From Lepidostoma basale (taxonomy: Eukaryota > Arthropoda > Insecta > Trichoptera > Lepidostomatidae): a stretch of DNA of 64,000 nt. The notes under the pieces were generated by a model, which worked only from the letters and a program-made list of their open reading frames with translations, was not told the DNA's origin and searched no databases. A program made the position numbers and the translations under genes. Positions 10,760-21,900 of this stretch are shown piece after piece (position 1 is the first letter of the stretch; every line of letters starts with the position of its first letter). The stretch lies in the NCBI GenBank assembly GCA_022606425.2, contig JAHDVF020001304.1:124001-188000 (forward strand). The letters are read 5' to 3'.

Positions 10760-10859
10760 TATTTAGAATACAAAAGAATTTTTATTTTATTTTCATTCTT
10801 ACCAGGTCATCCATATTCGCCGTTTACATGCTGTTTGAAATAACTCTATATTCGTAAAC
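10760..10859. other. Short AT-rich spacer
   Basis: Nothing recognised between the mariner and the next LINE fragment. Confidence 0.5.
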
Positions 10860-11345
10860 TAACCATCACGCGTTTCCCCGGAGGGGAAGGCAGAGGGGAT
10901 GGATCACCACATTGTTCTATTCTGACATAACTCTCGCGCTTCTTCTACATTCATACATCGTGACATGCACGCCCGTCGATTGTTCCTAATTCAAACATGG
11001 CCGCCTTTCAGTAATTGATTAATTTGGTCATGCCATGTCTTCCTTGGCCTTCCTCGACTTCTTTTTCCATTCACACTACTTGCAAATATATATTTTAACC
11101 ATTCTTCCTTCATCCATTCGTTCCATATGTCCAAACCATCTTAGTGACCCTTTCTTGATTTTATTTATCACGCATTCATCCGCTTTACATTCCTTTCTTA
11201 CTTCATCATTAGATATTCTATCATACATTGTTTTTCTGCACATCCTTCTTAGTGGCCTCATTTCTACGACATTTATCCTACTTTCATCCTTCTTCTGCCA
11301 ACTCCAAGCTTCACTTCCACACATAAGGGTCGGGACTAGAACTTC
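10860..11345 (-). mobile_element. LINE-B 3' fragment
   Basis: Minus strand reads MCGSEAWSWQKKDESRINVV, EMRPLRRMCRKTMYDRIS, SLRWFGHMERMDEGRMVK (11324-11076), then, with frameshifts, RKTWHDQIN and the CPRRGNA-type 3' end near 10865. It covers more of the post-RT region than most copies here. Confidence 0.88.
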
Positions 11346-11586
11346 ATCTATATTCGTAAAAGGCTTATTTTGAAGCTATCATACTTTTTATACAAGACTA
11401 GTAATTTTTTTTTTAATCCTGTTTTTTTATATTTGCATGTAAAAGGGAAGATTTCTACCGTTAAATAGAATTTTTTATGTTACACGAATTCTTCAGAATT
11501 TAATATTGGTATATTAGGGAATTTGTGTTTTATTTTTATTCTATATAAATAAATGATATTATTATTAATTCATTGAATCGCTCTTT
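11346..11586. other. AT-rich, no gene seen
   Basis: Nothing recognised. Confidence 0.45.
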
Positions 11587-11805
11587 ACATTATTACAGCG
11601 TGAGTCAAATCGATGTAAAGGGTATAAGCTATCATATTGATTCTCGTGACATGTGATAGGTAGCTAATCTGTACATTTTATTGTCACGTGAATTTTACAC
11701 AAGACCAAAGATAGTATGACAATCACACTGCCATCGCCGGGAATCGAACACGAGACCTTCGGTGTGATAGTCAAAGCACTTGCCACTCGGCCACGAAAGT
11801 CGTCA
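11587..11805 (-). mobile_element. SINE-1, copy 2 (fullest)
   Basis: Minus strand: tRNA-like head with A box TGGCCGAGTGG and B box TGTTCGATTCC (one base off consensus), body with TTTGGTCTTGTG and GTCACGAGAATCAATATGA, and a 3' end containing CATCGATTTGACTCACGCTG. The 3' end is shared with copy 3 and with a fragment at 50850-50905. Confidence 0.85.
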
Positions 11806-11934
11806 ATATATATTGTATTCCTGTGAGTTGTAGGTACGCATTTAGTGACAAAAATGAACTATTTCAACGTTTAAAGACAATTTCACAAAAAATCGAATAA
11901 TAAGAAAATACAATGTGATCTGTGATCATTGTGA

Positions 11935-12311
11935 TAATAATGAGACGTAGAGATGGGGCGAGATAATTAGATATTGAAAAAGAGGTGAGACATAGATATG
12001 AGATATAGAGATGGGACATAGAGATGAGACATAGAGATGAGACAATAGATGAGACAGAGATATGAGACAGGAAATGAGACATAGAGATGTAATGTAGAGA
12101 TGAGACATAGTGATGAGACAAGAGATGAGACATAGATATGAGATATAGAGATGAGACATAGAGATGAGACATAGAGATGACACAAGAGATGAGACATAGA
12201 TATGAGATATAGAGATGAGACATAGAGATGAGACATAGAGATGAGACATAGAGATGAGACAAGAGATGAGACATAGAGAAGAGATATAGAGATGAGTCAT
12301 AGAGATTAAGC
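11935..12311. repeat. Minisatellite, GAGACATAGAGAT-like units (left part)
   Basis: Tandem repeat of 12-13-bp units, GAGACATAGAGAT and variants GAGACAAGAGAT and GAGATATAGAGAT, alternating in a higher-order pattern. The long minus-strand ORFs rich in SHLYVSSLCLIS-like repeats are a by-product of the period. The array resumes at 14282 after a transposon insertion. Confidence 0.95.
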
Positions 12312-12319
12312 ATATACAT

Positions 12320-14273
12320 TAGGGTGTCCCTTATTTTTCAAAGTTTTAATTTTACAATGCATAGGCTATTGTTTTATTCATTTGGACCTAAAACATCCGA
12401 AAACATTTTTTTTCCTTATTCGGAACAGTGTAACCCGTGCCGACTTGCGCGCAAAGATGTCCCATACAAATTGCGTCATAGGAGCGGCGCGTTGTCGTTG
12501 TTATTATCATTTATTCTTGGCTTGTCGGGTAGTAAGCACGGATTGTTTTATATTTCGAAGATATCAATGGAACTTAGAAGCAATTTAAAAAGGATTTTCT
12601 TGGTTGGTGAAGTAAATCACCAAATAACAGGTGTAAACTACTATCCAATCGTCAATTTCTCGCAGTTCTATTTTTCAACATACGTGAAGTTAATTTAACT
12701 TTTAATGAAAGCTCAAATGTTGTCATTCTGGAGTGCAATATATTCTGAAAAAAGGTTAGAATACCTACCAGAGCTGTTCTTAATTATGTAGGGAAGTTAG
12801 TGGATCTGTATCAGGTCTGATGAGAACTGCAAAAAATAGCAAGAAGATTCAGGACTTACATAGGCGCTGCGAAGAGAACTTTCAACTTGAATTAGATGAT
12901 TTATTCGATATCGCACATGCCGATGCTCTTGAATGTGCTGTGATACGACAGCATCTTATACAGAACGCTTGCACGGAGCTTGTGTGCAAAAATTTTAAAG
13001 AGATTTGTTACTCTTTGCTTGCCGCAATCACATATACGAACTGATGCTCAAAAGTGCGTTAGAATCGCAAAATCGATTATACGAGAAGATTATAGCGAAC
13101 TCATTGAGCTTGCTATCGTTTCTCTAGATGGAGGCAATAATAATAAATTAAAAATCAGACATTCTGGCCCAATGCATCAAGCACGATGGATGGCAAGAGC
13201 TATTTACTCCTTAAAAATACGTTTGCTGCAGTCCCAGTTTAAAATGTGCGCTAAGGGCAAACAAGCTTTACGAGATGTTTGTTTATTTATTGTGGCAGTT
13301 TATGTGAAGCCCTAGCTTGAAAGTTGTTTGACGACAAAAGCTCTAAATCAAGATTTTTGATTTTTAAAGAAAGTTGACAAATTCCAAAGAGGTATTAAAC
13401 AAGTTCAGTCAACATTTGTAGTAATTTTCAATGGAAATAGCCGTCCTTTTAATTTTTGATGACAACATTGATGAGCACACTGAAGAAAATATTGTAGAAA
13501 ACTTACAAAAATAAAGTTTTGGTGATTCGGGAAAGAGATATGTTCCATCGAAGGAACAGATGTCTGGCTCTCTATATGGTACGTAAGTAGTGTTTAATCT
13601 AGTATTTAATTTAGAACTTATTTGTTTTATTTAAAGGTACTACAAGTATCTGTTATCTTGTTTTATGGAAATCTTTGAGTGATTTTATTTCTGTCAAGAG
13701 TAAAGATTTATTTTCACTGAAACTTGATAATAATTTCCTTCAAGAAATGGTATTTTCATAGAAAGACAGCGCGGCGTTTGTGGAAACTAAAAAGAAGGGT
13801 ACTAGCTTAAAAGCAGTTAATGACACAGCTGAAAAAGCTGTTAATCTAATGACAGACTTTCATGGTTTGGCTATCACAGATGAAGAACATAAGCAGTTCA
13901 TGTTATGTTGTGTGCAAGAACATATAAAAATTTATCCAGACTGAAAAAAAGAGACTTTGAAGAGGAAATATCTAAGTAAATAAATATAAATTTGCATCTT
14001 TTTTGATAATTACAAGAAAAACATTATATGAATATATGTTTTCATCAATATTTATCTCACATAATGGTTTAAGTGATCATCTACAACTACATTTAAGAGA
14101 CACTTAAAGTAGATATTTTCCAAAACTTTGAGGCCAAGTCGGCACGGGTTAGAATTAACGTAGGAAATTGAAATTCTGTATTTGGGTAACTAGTAGACTA
14201 TTAAACATAATTAGGGGGTATGCGTTTCAATAATCCAAAAAAAAAATTTTTTGCCCATATAAGGGACACCCTA
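12320..14273 (+). mobile_element. Decayed hAT transposon inserted in the minisatellite
   Basis: A 1954-bp element with 15-bp perfect TIRs (TAGGGTGTCCCTTAT and its complement) flanked by the 8-bp direct repeat ATATACAT (12312-12319, 14274-14281). The 8-bp duplication and TAGGG terminus fit the hAT superfamily. A second, internal inverted repeat, AACCCGTGCCGACTTG (about 12431) with its complement (about 14135), is also perfect over 16 bp and may be a subterminal transposase-binding site. Confidence 0.9.
12820..13960 (+). pseudogene. hAT-type transposase remnant
   Basis: Plus-strand fragments in three frames resemble a transposase family widespread in insects. They are KIQDLHRRCEENFQLELDDL (12850-12905), YSELIELAIVSLDGG (13096-13135), SGPMHQARWMARAIYSLKI (13160-13215), LRDVCLFIVAVYVKP (13270-13314), then about 450 bases later SAAFVETKKKGTSLKAVNDT and AEKAVNLMTDFHG, ITDEEHKQFMLC (13765-13910). 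The N-terminal zinc finger region was not found. At least two frameshifts and several stops break the gene, so the copy is non-autonomous. Confidence 0.75.
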
Positions 14274-14281
14274 ATATACAT

Positions 14282-14335
14282 AGATAAGAAATAAAGCTGA
14301 GACATAGAAATGAGGCACAGACATGACTCATCGTA
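14282..14335. repeat. Minisatellite, right part
   Basis: Continuation of the 11935-12311 array beyond the hAT insertion (GAGACATAGAAATGAGGC and similar). Units are more degenerate than on the left. Confidence 0.8.
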
Positions 14336-14774
14336 TTCATAAGTACATTTATATATTTAGATTAATCATCAAGAGACTAGTTTTAGCGAGATGAAGTTTT
14401 AAAATATTCATCTCATTTCGTCGAGAGTTTACTCTCACTGTACGTGTCTAGTTGAGTGATGCTACTGTTTCAATTAAATTTATTCGTGAATACAATATAC
14501 TGTTTATTATAATATTCCTTGCGTCAAAGCAATGGTTTAAAATTCCGTTTCAAATATCTGTTATTTGATATATTTTAACATTTATTTTCCACAATATTTT
14601 ACAATGAATGATTGTCTAACTATTCCCTCATATTTTTCCGTTTAAATTAATATTTTTGAGGTGATTACGTATATAGCTTATTAAATGTTAATAAATAAAA
14701 ATAATCGATGTAATCACCATAGAATATAACACAATTTGACGCTTTTCAGGAAGTGTCATTTTTTTTACTTCACT
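14336..14774. other. AT-rich, no gene seen
   Basis: No gene or repeat recognised. Confidence 0.4.
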
Positions 14775-14985
14775 TATAGAATTTATTGTTTCAACAAAGA
14801 TGTAAAACTTTGTATTAAATATTTAAAATGTTATTCAACGTCTGTTTTCTAGAAGTTTTATTATATTCTATGGGAATAACGTGTTTCGCCTTGTTAAGGC
14901 GCTATCAAATGTTAATGTTTTCATTTGATCACGCCTTAGCAACAGACTTTTTCATTTATGTAATGTATAGAACATAATCTTTATT
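14775..14985. repeat. RZ2 palindrome, copy 2
   Basis: Left arm contains TTCTAGAAGTTTTATTATA, GGGAATAACGTGTTTCGCC and TTAAGGCGCTATCAAATG. Right arm starts CATTTGATCACGCCTTAGC and is truncated. The minus strand of the left arm has GCCTT, AAC, AAGGC stem II followed by GAAAC, AC, GUU. Confidence 0.65.
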
Positions 14986-15079
14986 GTAGTCGACCAGAAG
15001 AAAAAAATGTTATATTAAATTCCCATATGGATAGGTGCCAAAACTTTTTTATGATTATTTTTATTTGGCATTAACTATC

Positions 15080-15390
15080 AATTACAATCAGTAAAATAGA
15101 ATCGCGGTTTCGCTAAAGTTTGATTTATTTGCGGGAAGTTGGGCGAAAACTCCGCGGTACTTACCCGCTGGGAAAACACCCCCCTCCATGCGGCCGGCTG
15201 CGTGCGCGGCGCTCTCGCCTCGCCGTGACGTCATCACTCGTCGGGGGTGGGGGAGGGAGGTCACATTCAATCCCCAACTCCCTTTCCGCAGGGGAGGCAG
15301 GCGCGCAGCCTGAGTTCTTACGGAGCCTTTCACCTTTCACCCGCTTCAACCAAAAGGACGGATCAAACGCCCCCGGGAATAAATTGAATT
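15080..15390 (-). promoter_or_regulatory. GC- and CpG-rich island with CRE palindrome, possible promoter
   Basis: About 270 bases are sharply GC- and CpG-rich against AT-rich flanks. It holds a perfect TGACGTCA (15226-15233), the CREB/ATF consensus. On the minus strand CAGCGG is followed by GTAAGT (near 15166-15161), a consensus splice donor. A simple reading is a promoter plus non-coding first exon of a minus-strand gene running left. The ORFs here use no good ATG and are probably GC-driven artefacts. Confidence 0.4.
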
Positions 15391-16050
15391 TTTACGATAT
15401 TTACTATAAAAATACGTTTATGAGTTGTGTAGGTGTCTGCGAATCCCCCTTTGTAATAAACCATTCAATTATTTTGTGTGTAAAGAAATATGTTCTTTAT
15501 TGCCTGATAGCACGCGCTATAAAGTACTTTTGTATCGTATGTAACTTGTACTAAACCGTGCGTTTAATTTCCAACGCTTAGTAATAATAATATAATATTT
15601 TGGCTGATCATTGGTACAGTAATCTACGCAAATCATTTTATAGATGCTTATCTTACTAATTTTTTTTAATTCACTCATAATCCGAATTTACCCGATAAGA
15701 AATATATGTGAAATAAATTTATGGACTATTCGATTACACACAATTTTTTTTAAACAAACCTATGTACGTACAGTCGATACATGTTATAAATTATAATTTT
15801 GTAGTTTAATACAAATGAGAAATAAATAGAAAATGAATAATAAAATGTCTGAAAATATTTTGTGAAATGTATTGTGTAAAATTACAATCGTTCCTTTTTA
15901 TCTCTCTCTCGCCTCAGAGAAACGTATTCCTTGAATGAAAGGAATATATTCAAACACGCGTCGTAAGATTCCGTTCAATACAAGCGTAACGAAATGTCCG
16001 CACTTATAATACGGCTGTAAATAAGTAATGAATTATTTGGGGGCTTTAGA
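15391..16050. other. No gene seen
   Basis: AT-rich. A TCTCTCTCGCC patch lies near 15900. Nothing recognised. Confidence 0.4.
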
Positions 16051-16540
16051 AATCCAGTGTAATTGTATGCCCTACCGCGCCAGAACCTCCCCTACATTCC
16101 CTACCCCAATCCAGCTCACGGTGGGCCCGCCATTCAGTAACCCGGGCCGGTCGCACTCGACAACACCAGCGCACCCCTTCTCACACAGATCGGGCTAAAT
16201 CACCTTCAAATCGAATGAAAGCAGCCACTTAGCTCGTTGCCATCATATTCCCGCGTTATTTCGCCGTGGAAACGAATCGTTTCGCCCGACTTTTCATCCC
16301 TTGTACAGTGCGGGGTGCTGTCTATGTACTACGGCCACGAAGGTCGCGCGAGGTACCCACGTTTGCTATTGACATTGAAAATTCGCCGCTATCGCGTTAC
16401 GAAATTGAGGTGTTGTTTTTCTTTACCACTTTTTCGATTTAATTCCCGAAATAAGGTTTTTCTCTTTCGATACCCGATTAAAGTCGTTCAATTTTGCGTG
16501 GAAAATTGATTTCGCTTTCATGAGTTTCAATACTAAACTC
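16051..16540. other. GC-richer non-repetitive block, unknown
   Basis: Moderately GC-rich, single-copy within the window, with a C-rich start (CCCTACATTCCCTACCCC) and a 90-codon ORF at 16237-16509 lacking any recognised domain. Could be conserved regulatory DNA. No splice-flanked coding exon could be argued. Confidence 0.3.
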
Positions 16541-17265
16541 CGTCGCAGCCTTGCGTACTACTTTCGAATTGACATTATTTATAGCTGAAAACTTTCTAAA
16601 ACTCTTTATCTGTGATTCGTTCAAATCGGCATGCTTGTAATGCGGGTAAGTTTTTCTTGTTAATGTTCCTTCAAGTTTATGCCTTCGATAGAGTAAACAA
16701 ATTCATTATTCTCTCCATTATTTTGTTAGTCTGTTTTTGTTTTGTTTACATTTCCTTTAACACTATATGGATTATATATAAAATAGATTTACTTATATAT
16801 AATTTTTAATTTAAAAAAATGTGACATGAATTGTATTTTTAATTCATTAAACAAGTTTTATTTAAAAAAGTTTTTTTATTGTTTATTATCAGAACAATAA
16901 TTAGCACAGAGTTCATTTTACGTATTCAGTTTTCTATTATTAACTGTTGTCAGTCAATATTGTTGCGTTACGTGAAAATATTTGATCTCCCAATATATTT
17001 AATAATATTTTATTTCTGAAGTGGAATTTTTATGCTGATTCCAACAACAACACAGCCAAACCAAATATAATAGTATAAGTTTTTTTTTAAACTTTTGTAT
17101 TTTATGTTTATGAGATATTTTGTAACGCGACACGACGAATGATTTGTTAAGTGTTTTGAAACTAGTATATTTATTTTTGTATATCTAATTTGCATTAAAT
17201 GAAATAAACTATTAATGAGTAATTGATTGATTTTGTGATTTCAATTCTTCTATATTCTATTATAT
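16541..17265. other. AT-rich, no gene seen
   Basis: Nothing recognised. Confidence 0.4.
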
Positions 17266-17269
17266 TATG

Positions 17270-17455
17270 TCATTTGTTTGCCACGTGCATGACAATATTA
17301 CATTGGTTAGCCATGTTTATGTAAATCGACATGCGTGTTTGATACGTTGTATGAATGTTGAGGAAACGAGAGAAATATGCCAGGAAAAACAGTGTGATGT
17401 TCAATTATTTCAGCCTACCCCTTCGATGAGACGGTGTGGTATGGTTGGTTAGATT
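17270..17455 (+). mobile_element. LINE-B 3' remnant
   Basis: Plus strand reads HACLIRCMNVEETREICQEK, then FQPTPSMRRCGMVG, matching the LINE-B tail (TRCMNVEEAREICQE...CGETAWW) on the plus strand. Short, old copy. Confidence 0.7.
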
Positions 17456-17985
17456 TAAATTAAAATATTGATAGTATATTCCTGAATAAGAGTCGATTAA
17501 TGTTTTATTCTTTGTTCAGCGGGTAATCTATCATATAATTTATTAAACTGTTTCTTTGATCGAATATTTAGTCTGATTTAATTGTGCGTTTGCCATTTCC
17601 ATAATAATTTTATTGAACAATCCCGCCGTCTAGACGTGACTGACTGCCTTCGTGATTTAACTGATTTAGTGGAAATCAACATACCCTCTCGTGTCTCCGT
17701 GCATAAATCATCGCGAATCCCATTAGGACGTCACCGGCGTACCTGGCGAGGATGGAACCGGCTCCCACAGTTCCACAAGATTTATTACATTCCGTTCAGT
17801 CCCATTATACACGAACAGGGAACATTCCTCGTTACTTATTACCCCGATGATTATAATATTAATATCTCGCTAATCGTTCTAAAGATCAAAAATATGTATT
17901 TATTAGGCATAAAGACATCTTCGTCTCTATTGAGATACAATTAATCCTTAACGACGCTCATTGAGCAAAAATATCAGAATCAAAA
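17456..17985. other. No gene assigned; one unrecognised ORF
   Basis: Contains a 120-codon plus-strand ORF (17582-17944) with a basic stretch GRHRRTWRGWNRLPQFH. No domain is recognisable and there are no clear splice sites. Confidence 0.3.
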
Positions 17986-17989
17986 GGCC

Positions 17990-18275
17990 ATGACGCGAAA
18001 TTCGTTTTGCGATTATTTTACAATAATATTTGGACACAACGCTTTGGAGTTATGTGGAAATGTCACAATAATTGGGTTAGGTTTAAAGAACCACTTCACG
18101 AATTTCGTGTCGTGACCTTTTATGTTTGCCATAACCTTCAGTGGTCGTCGTTTTCTGGTCCTTTTATATTTTGACACTAAGCTTTGTGTAATGCGGAAAT
18201 GCTACAATAGTTGGGTTAGGTTAGGTTAGGTTAGGTTAGGTAAGAACCACTACATGAATTTCGTGGCGTGCAACT
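17990..18275. repeat. Tandem duplication (about 140 bp unit) carrying TTAGG
   Basis: Two diverged units in tandem. Unit 1 (about 17990-18120) has GGAAATGTCACAATAATTGGG, TTAGG, then AAAGAACCAC and ATTTCGTGTCGTG. Unit 2 (about 18140-18275) has GGAAATGCTACAATAGTTGGG, the expanded TTAGG run, then AAGAACCAC and ATTTCGTGGCGTG. The two differ most in the number of TTAGG copies. Confidence 0.75.
18213..18243 (+). repeat. Interstitial telomeric repeat (TTAGG), about 5-6 units
   Basis: GGGTTAGG is followed by further perfect TTAGG units up to GGTAAG. TTAGG is the ancestral insect telomere repeat. It lies inside the second unit of a tandem duplication whose first unit has only one copy. Confidence 0.9.
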
Positions 18276-18559
18276 ATAAATATGACGTTTGATGACGTCT
18301 CATCCCACTCATGCAAGTAATCTCAAGTCTTCGACTGTCTGGATGGTATCAAATAATCTAAAATTAAAGCCATCGACAACATAATTTCTTTGAACTGGTG
18401 ACATCAAGGGTTGAAAGCTCTCTAATATCCACCCGACGCAGATGTTACTCTCAACAATTTAATAAAACCTTGACGTCCATCTAGATATCGATCTTTGTAA
18501 TCGTCAGCAATAATTTCGTTTGGAAACTAAGATCTATACAAATATTTAAATACTACAGT
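18276..18559. other. No gene seen
   Basis: Nothing recognised. Confidence 0.4.
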
Positions 18560-19170
18560 TGACAATTTTAAAGCACTGATCAATTATTTTGTCTTGTCAC
18601 AACTAGATTACTTCAACGGAGTATATATATCCAAATACCAAAACAGTAAATTATTAAATTCCAGTCTGCATTCAATGTGGCAGCAATGCCAATAAAAGGT
18701 GTGCTGAAAAGTTCTCATTTCATGCAACACCTTAAGGAACTATTATACATTGACTAGATGTCTAGAAATAATACAATACAAAATGTTTAGAAATAATACA
18801 AGTTCTGTTGGATATTAGTATGGTTGGATGTTAAGGCGTTGTATGAAATAACACCGGGTTAAGTATCTCAATGCTGCGAACAGCAATGTCTTCTGCGATA
18901 GGCAGATTGTCTAAGCCGAAACCCTGTCGCACTAATTTTGGCGACCGAGTCTTCGTGGTAGACGGCTCTTCACCCTGGAACAATCTTCGTATAACTAGGT
19001 TGTATCTAAGTCTCCGTATAAATCGATAACCCACCAAATCACCTATACAATAATTTTCCTACCTGGTGTAAGAGGGAAAGCCACAAGAGTTGAACCTCGG
19101 GTAGCCAGAAGATCCAAGTCCATGCCCAATGGATCATTTTCTGCAGCGCCCTTGAGACAATAAATTCATA
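18560..19170 (+). mobile_element. LINE-F decayed 3' copy
   Basis: Plus strand reads ALINYFVLSQLDYFNGVYIS (near 18572-18632, like the S-x-L-D-Y-C-N motif after RT), then PKPCRTNFGDRVFVVDGSSP, WNNLRITRLYL (18912-18998). Related to 6430-6795 but more decayed. Confidence 0.7.
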
Positions 19171-19879
19171 AAAAGGCATCTTGTAAAACACCCAATGTAT
19201 TGTATTATTATTATTTTCTATACTGCTCCTCGCACACTTTTGTTGAAGTGTAGTTTTTGACGAGATTAACGTTTTTATTCTAACGATTTAAATAATATGT
19301 ATTGGTCATAGTTTGCGCAGACATATTAAAATATGTCAATTTAGCACTCGTTTATACATCGAGCGTGCTAGTCAAATAATATTTTTTGCCAAACAGGTAC
19401 GGTTACATTTATGTTTTGCTCGTAAATTCATGTAATATTATTTAAATACTTTGCGCACGTCAACAATGTGTTTCAGTATAATATTTGTACATAAATTTTT
19501 ATAATGTGTGTACAACTATTATTGTATGTTACTCGTATATCCAATCCTGCAGTTAATATTACATATGTTTTGTAGTAAAATAAGGGGTGTAAAAAAAAAA
19601 CGAAAATAAAAGTTGTCAAAATTTTTATTAAAATACAAAATTACGTTTCATTTAGGTACATAGAATAATTTAAGAATATAAATTTTGTGATTTGGCATAA
19701 ATAGTAATAAGAAAAATAGACTATGTTTTACATCTGCGATTTTTAAAATGTATACGTAATAAATATCATACATTATTTTGTTCATATATTATATTTCATC
19801 TTTGTAACTAGTCCCAGTTTAATCCGCAGTAATCTTAATTAAATAAATAAATTAACTATTTTAACTATCACACGGTAGA
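19171..19879. other. AT-rich, no gene seen
   Basis: Nothing recognised. Confidence 0.4.
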
Positions 19880-20290
19880 TTTGGGAATCAGGCTACCTGC
19901 AGGGGGCGCGGGCGGTCCCACCTCGCCCTCGCCCTCGTCATCCTATTTCCTATCGCCAGTCATACTCGCTCTTGTTTTGTGTATTTAGTAACGGAATACA
20001 CACTCGGTAGGTACCCAAGGTACACGCGGACGACATGACACCCTGCGGGCAGCGCCGGCCGGCGACTCTCCAAACAATTGTGCGAAACAATTCTCCCTCG
20101 CCAGGCGCGCCCGCAACGTAAATTAATTTTCACCGACGCCGAACCATTCGGTGACGTGGAATACTTCAAGTATTGGAATAAAATAGACTACACAAACGGC
20201 AATTAGCGGTCACCGATCTTGGATCCGATCCCTTCAGCACACACTGTTCAGTTCCGCTCTTCCAGAGCTATCGAGTTAAAGGTAAATAAT
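19880..20290 (+). promoter_or_regulatory. GC-rich block, possible promoter and non-coding exon
   Basis: A CpG-rich block between AT-rich flanks. At its right end TTCAGTTCCGCTC (near 20249) resembles an insect initiator, and GAGTTAAAG is followed by GTAAATAAT (near 20281), a plausible plus-strand donor. It could be a 5' exon of a plus-strand gene outside the coding parts visible here, or a regulatory region of the minus-strand gene to its right. No coding evidence. Confidence 0.3.
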
Positions 20291-20505
20291 CTAATCTTTC
20301 CACTTCTTAACGACTCGTGATATCCGTTTAGAATAATACCTATGCGGCGTGGATACAGTGGGTTCCACTGGCCAAAAATAATTATTACGTTTGCAAAATT
20401 GCGCCCTATAATAAAAATCATTAATTTAAATATATAAAATTGTTTGAAATTGATCTAGTTTTAGGAATGGATTTGTTTGTACGAATATGGAATTATAAAT
20501 ATATA

Positions 20506-21803
20506 CTAAGGCACCCCACCTATGTACTCCGGCTTCCAAAGCTGATCGGAGAAAAAATTGTCTACTATGTCGAGGTCCTTGTTGTGGTCCCGGGGCTTCG
20601 GGGGCGAGAGCGGCGGCGGCGGGGGGAGCCCGCGCGGGAAAACGGGTAGGCACGTCACGGAGGCCGGCAGCACCAGGCCCTCCGGCAGGTAGGTCTCGGG
20701 ATTGATGGCGAACGAGGGCGGCGGCGCCTCGGTCGTGTCTTTGGCCGCCTCCTTCACGGCTTCCTGCGCCAGCCAGTCCGCCGCCAGGCTGCAGATGTCG
20801 GCGCTCACTTTATTCTTGCCGTTCTTTTCTATATTACGCGAAATGTCTTCCAGCCGCAACTTTTTCTTGATGGGAGGGTGGGCTGTCGTGTTGTTGTTGG
20901 CCTGGACGTACGCCACGAAGGGCTTACTGCACTTCATCACAGTCTGCAACTCTCGTGTCGCTCTCGTTATTGTGACCCTCTTCTCGCTGATCAGATGGAT
21001 CGTCGTGAACGCGCCAAGACAAACTTCTATGTGATCCCAATCGGCAAATCCATTGGCCACCGCTAAAAACTTATTCGAAATATTGTTATTTTGTTTGTCC
21101 GGGGTGTCCGCATTCTTAGCCTGTTTTTTGTCCTGTGTGGATTTGTCCTTCTCTTCGTTGAATTTTCTTTCTTCTATTTGATGTTTCATGTCATCCGCTG
21201 TCAGAATCGGAACAAAGTACCGAAATCCCATTTTCCTAAACGGTTTACCTTTGGTTGTTTTTTCTTGGCCTGTAATATGTTTAACTTTAATCTGAATCAA
21301 AGTGGATAGATAAGAATACTGGCGGTTGCGGTTTGGCAGTCCCTTGAAATACATGCACACTTTTTGTATGAGCGGCGGCGTTATTCTTTCCGTACATTTT
21401 TGTTGACAATCGCATAATATTTCTGGAATACTAAATGAATTTGGATCTGAAACAAACCAATGTTTTTATTAGTTTTATCGATGGTAAAGTCTATATAGCG
21501 CAATAAATATCGAACCCGTCCGAAGGTCAATGTGAATAAATAATTTTTCAAATTAGGTCAATTCAGTATTTTCCAAAAATGCGTTGACGTCATTTAAAAT
21601 GATTATTCTTAACCTAACATAATTAATCATTTTCACAATATCTGATGCTCACCTGGTACAGTTTTGTCTTTGGTTTGTTTTCCTGAAATTGGCGTATTCG
21701 GTGAACTGCTTTTTGACGAATTTTTCTGATCCTTTTTTAGTGAACGCGATTGTTTTGGTGTAATTTCTTCATACGAATCGTCACTACTATAACCGCCCGC
21801 CAT
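20506..21803 (-). CDS. Two-exon gene, transposase-N-like domain protein, function unknown
   Basis: Join of exon 1 (21803-21653) and exon 2 (21446-20506), 363 residues. The ATG at 21803 follows ACAAAC; donor CAG/GTGAGC and acceptor TTTGTTTCAG/AT are good, and phase 1 joins as GAT. Residues 1-50 are Ser/Lys-rich and low in order. Residues 62-68 carry C-x-C-x3-C (CDCQQKC), followed by YLSTLIQIKVKHI and RYFVPIL (about 126-132), then after a charged 55-residue insert IEVCLGAFTTIHLISEKRV (about 190-208). This Cys-start / YF / VC-AF / KRV layout resembles the N-terminal domain of an insect protein class that often precedes a DDE transposase domain. No DDE domain is present here; instead there is an Ala-rich helix and a Pro-rich tail (PPPPP near 325). 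The intact frame and splice sites suggest a domesticated host gene. The last 250 bases of coding DNA are GC-rich, unlike exon 1. Confidence 0.75.
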
Positions 21804-21900
21804 GTTTGTTTGGTAAATCGACCCGCTGACTCGCCGCAGCGCTAGTATCGCTAGACAGCTGACGGCACATTAGAGACATCTAGCAGAATACTTGAAACCA
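21804..21900 (-). promoter_or_regulatory. Upstream region of the two-exon gene
   Basis: Short CpG-bearing stretch directly 5' of the ATG (GACTCGCCGCAGCGCTAG). No TATA box seen. It becomes AT-rich beyond 21900. Confidence 0.3.

Noticed and set aside
11035..11373. 112-codon plus-strand ORF
   Set aside because: Exact antisense shadow of LINE-B coding sequence. The same holds for 46532-46870 and 62046-62331.
11864..12319. Three long minus-strand ORFs with SHLYVSSLCLIS-like repeats
   Set aside because: Artefacts of the 12-13-bp minisatellite; all three frames of one strand are open and the product is meaningless.
15120..15554. 144-codon ORF across the GC-rich island
   Set aside because: No good start context, no recognised domain, and frames on both strands are open because GC-rich DNA has few stops.
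17582..17944. 120-codon ORF as a gene
   Set aside because: No recognisable domain, no supported splice sites or promoter; length is within chance for a 64-kb window.
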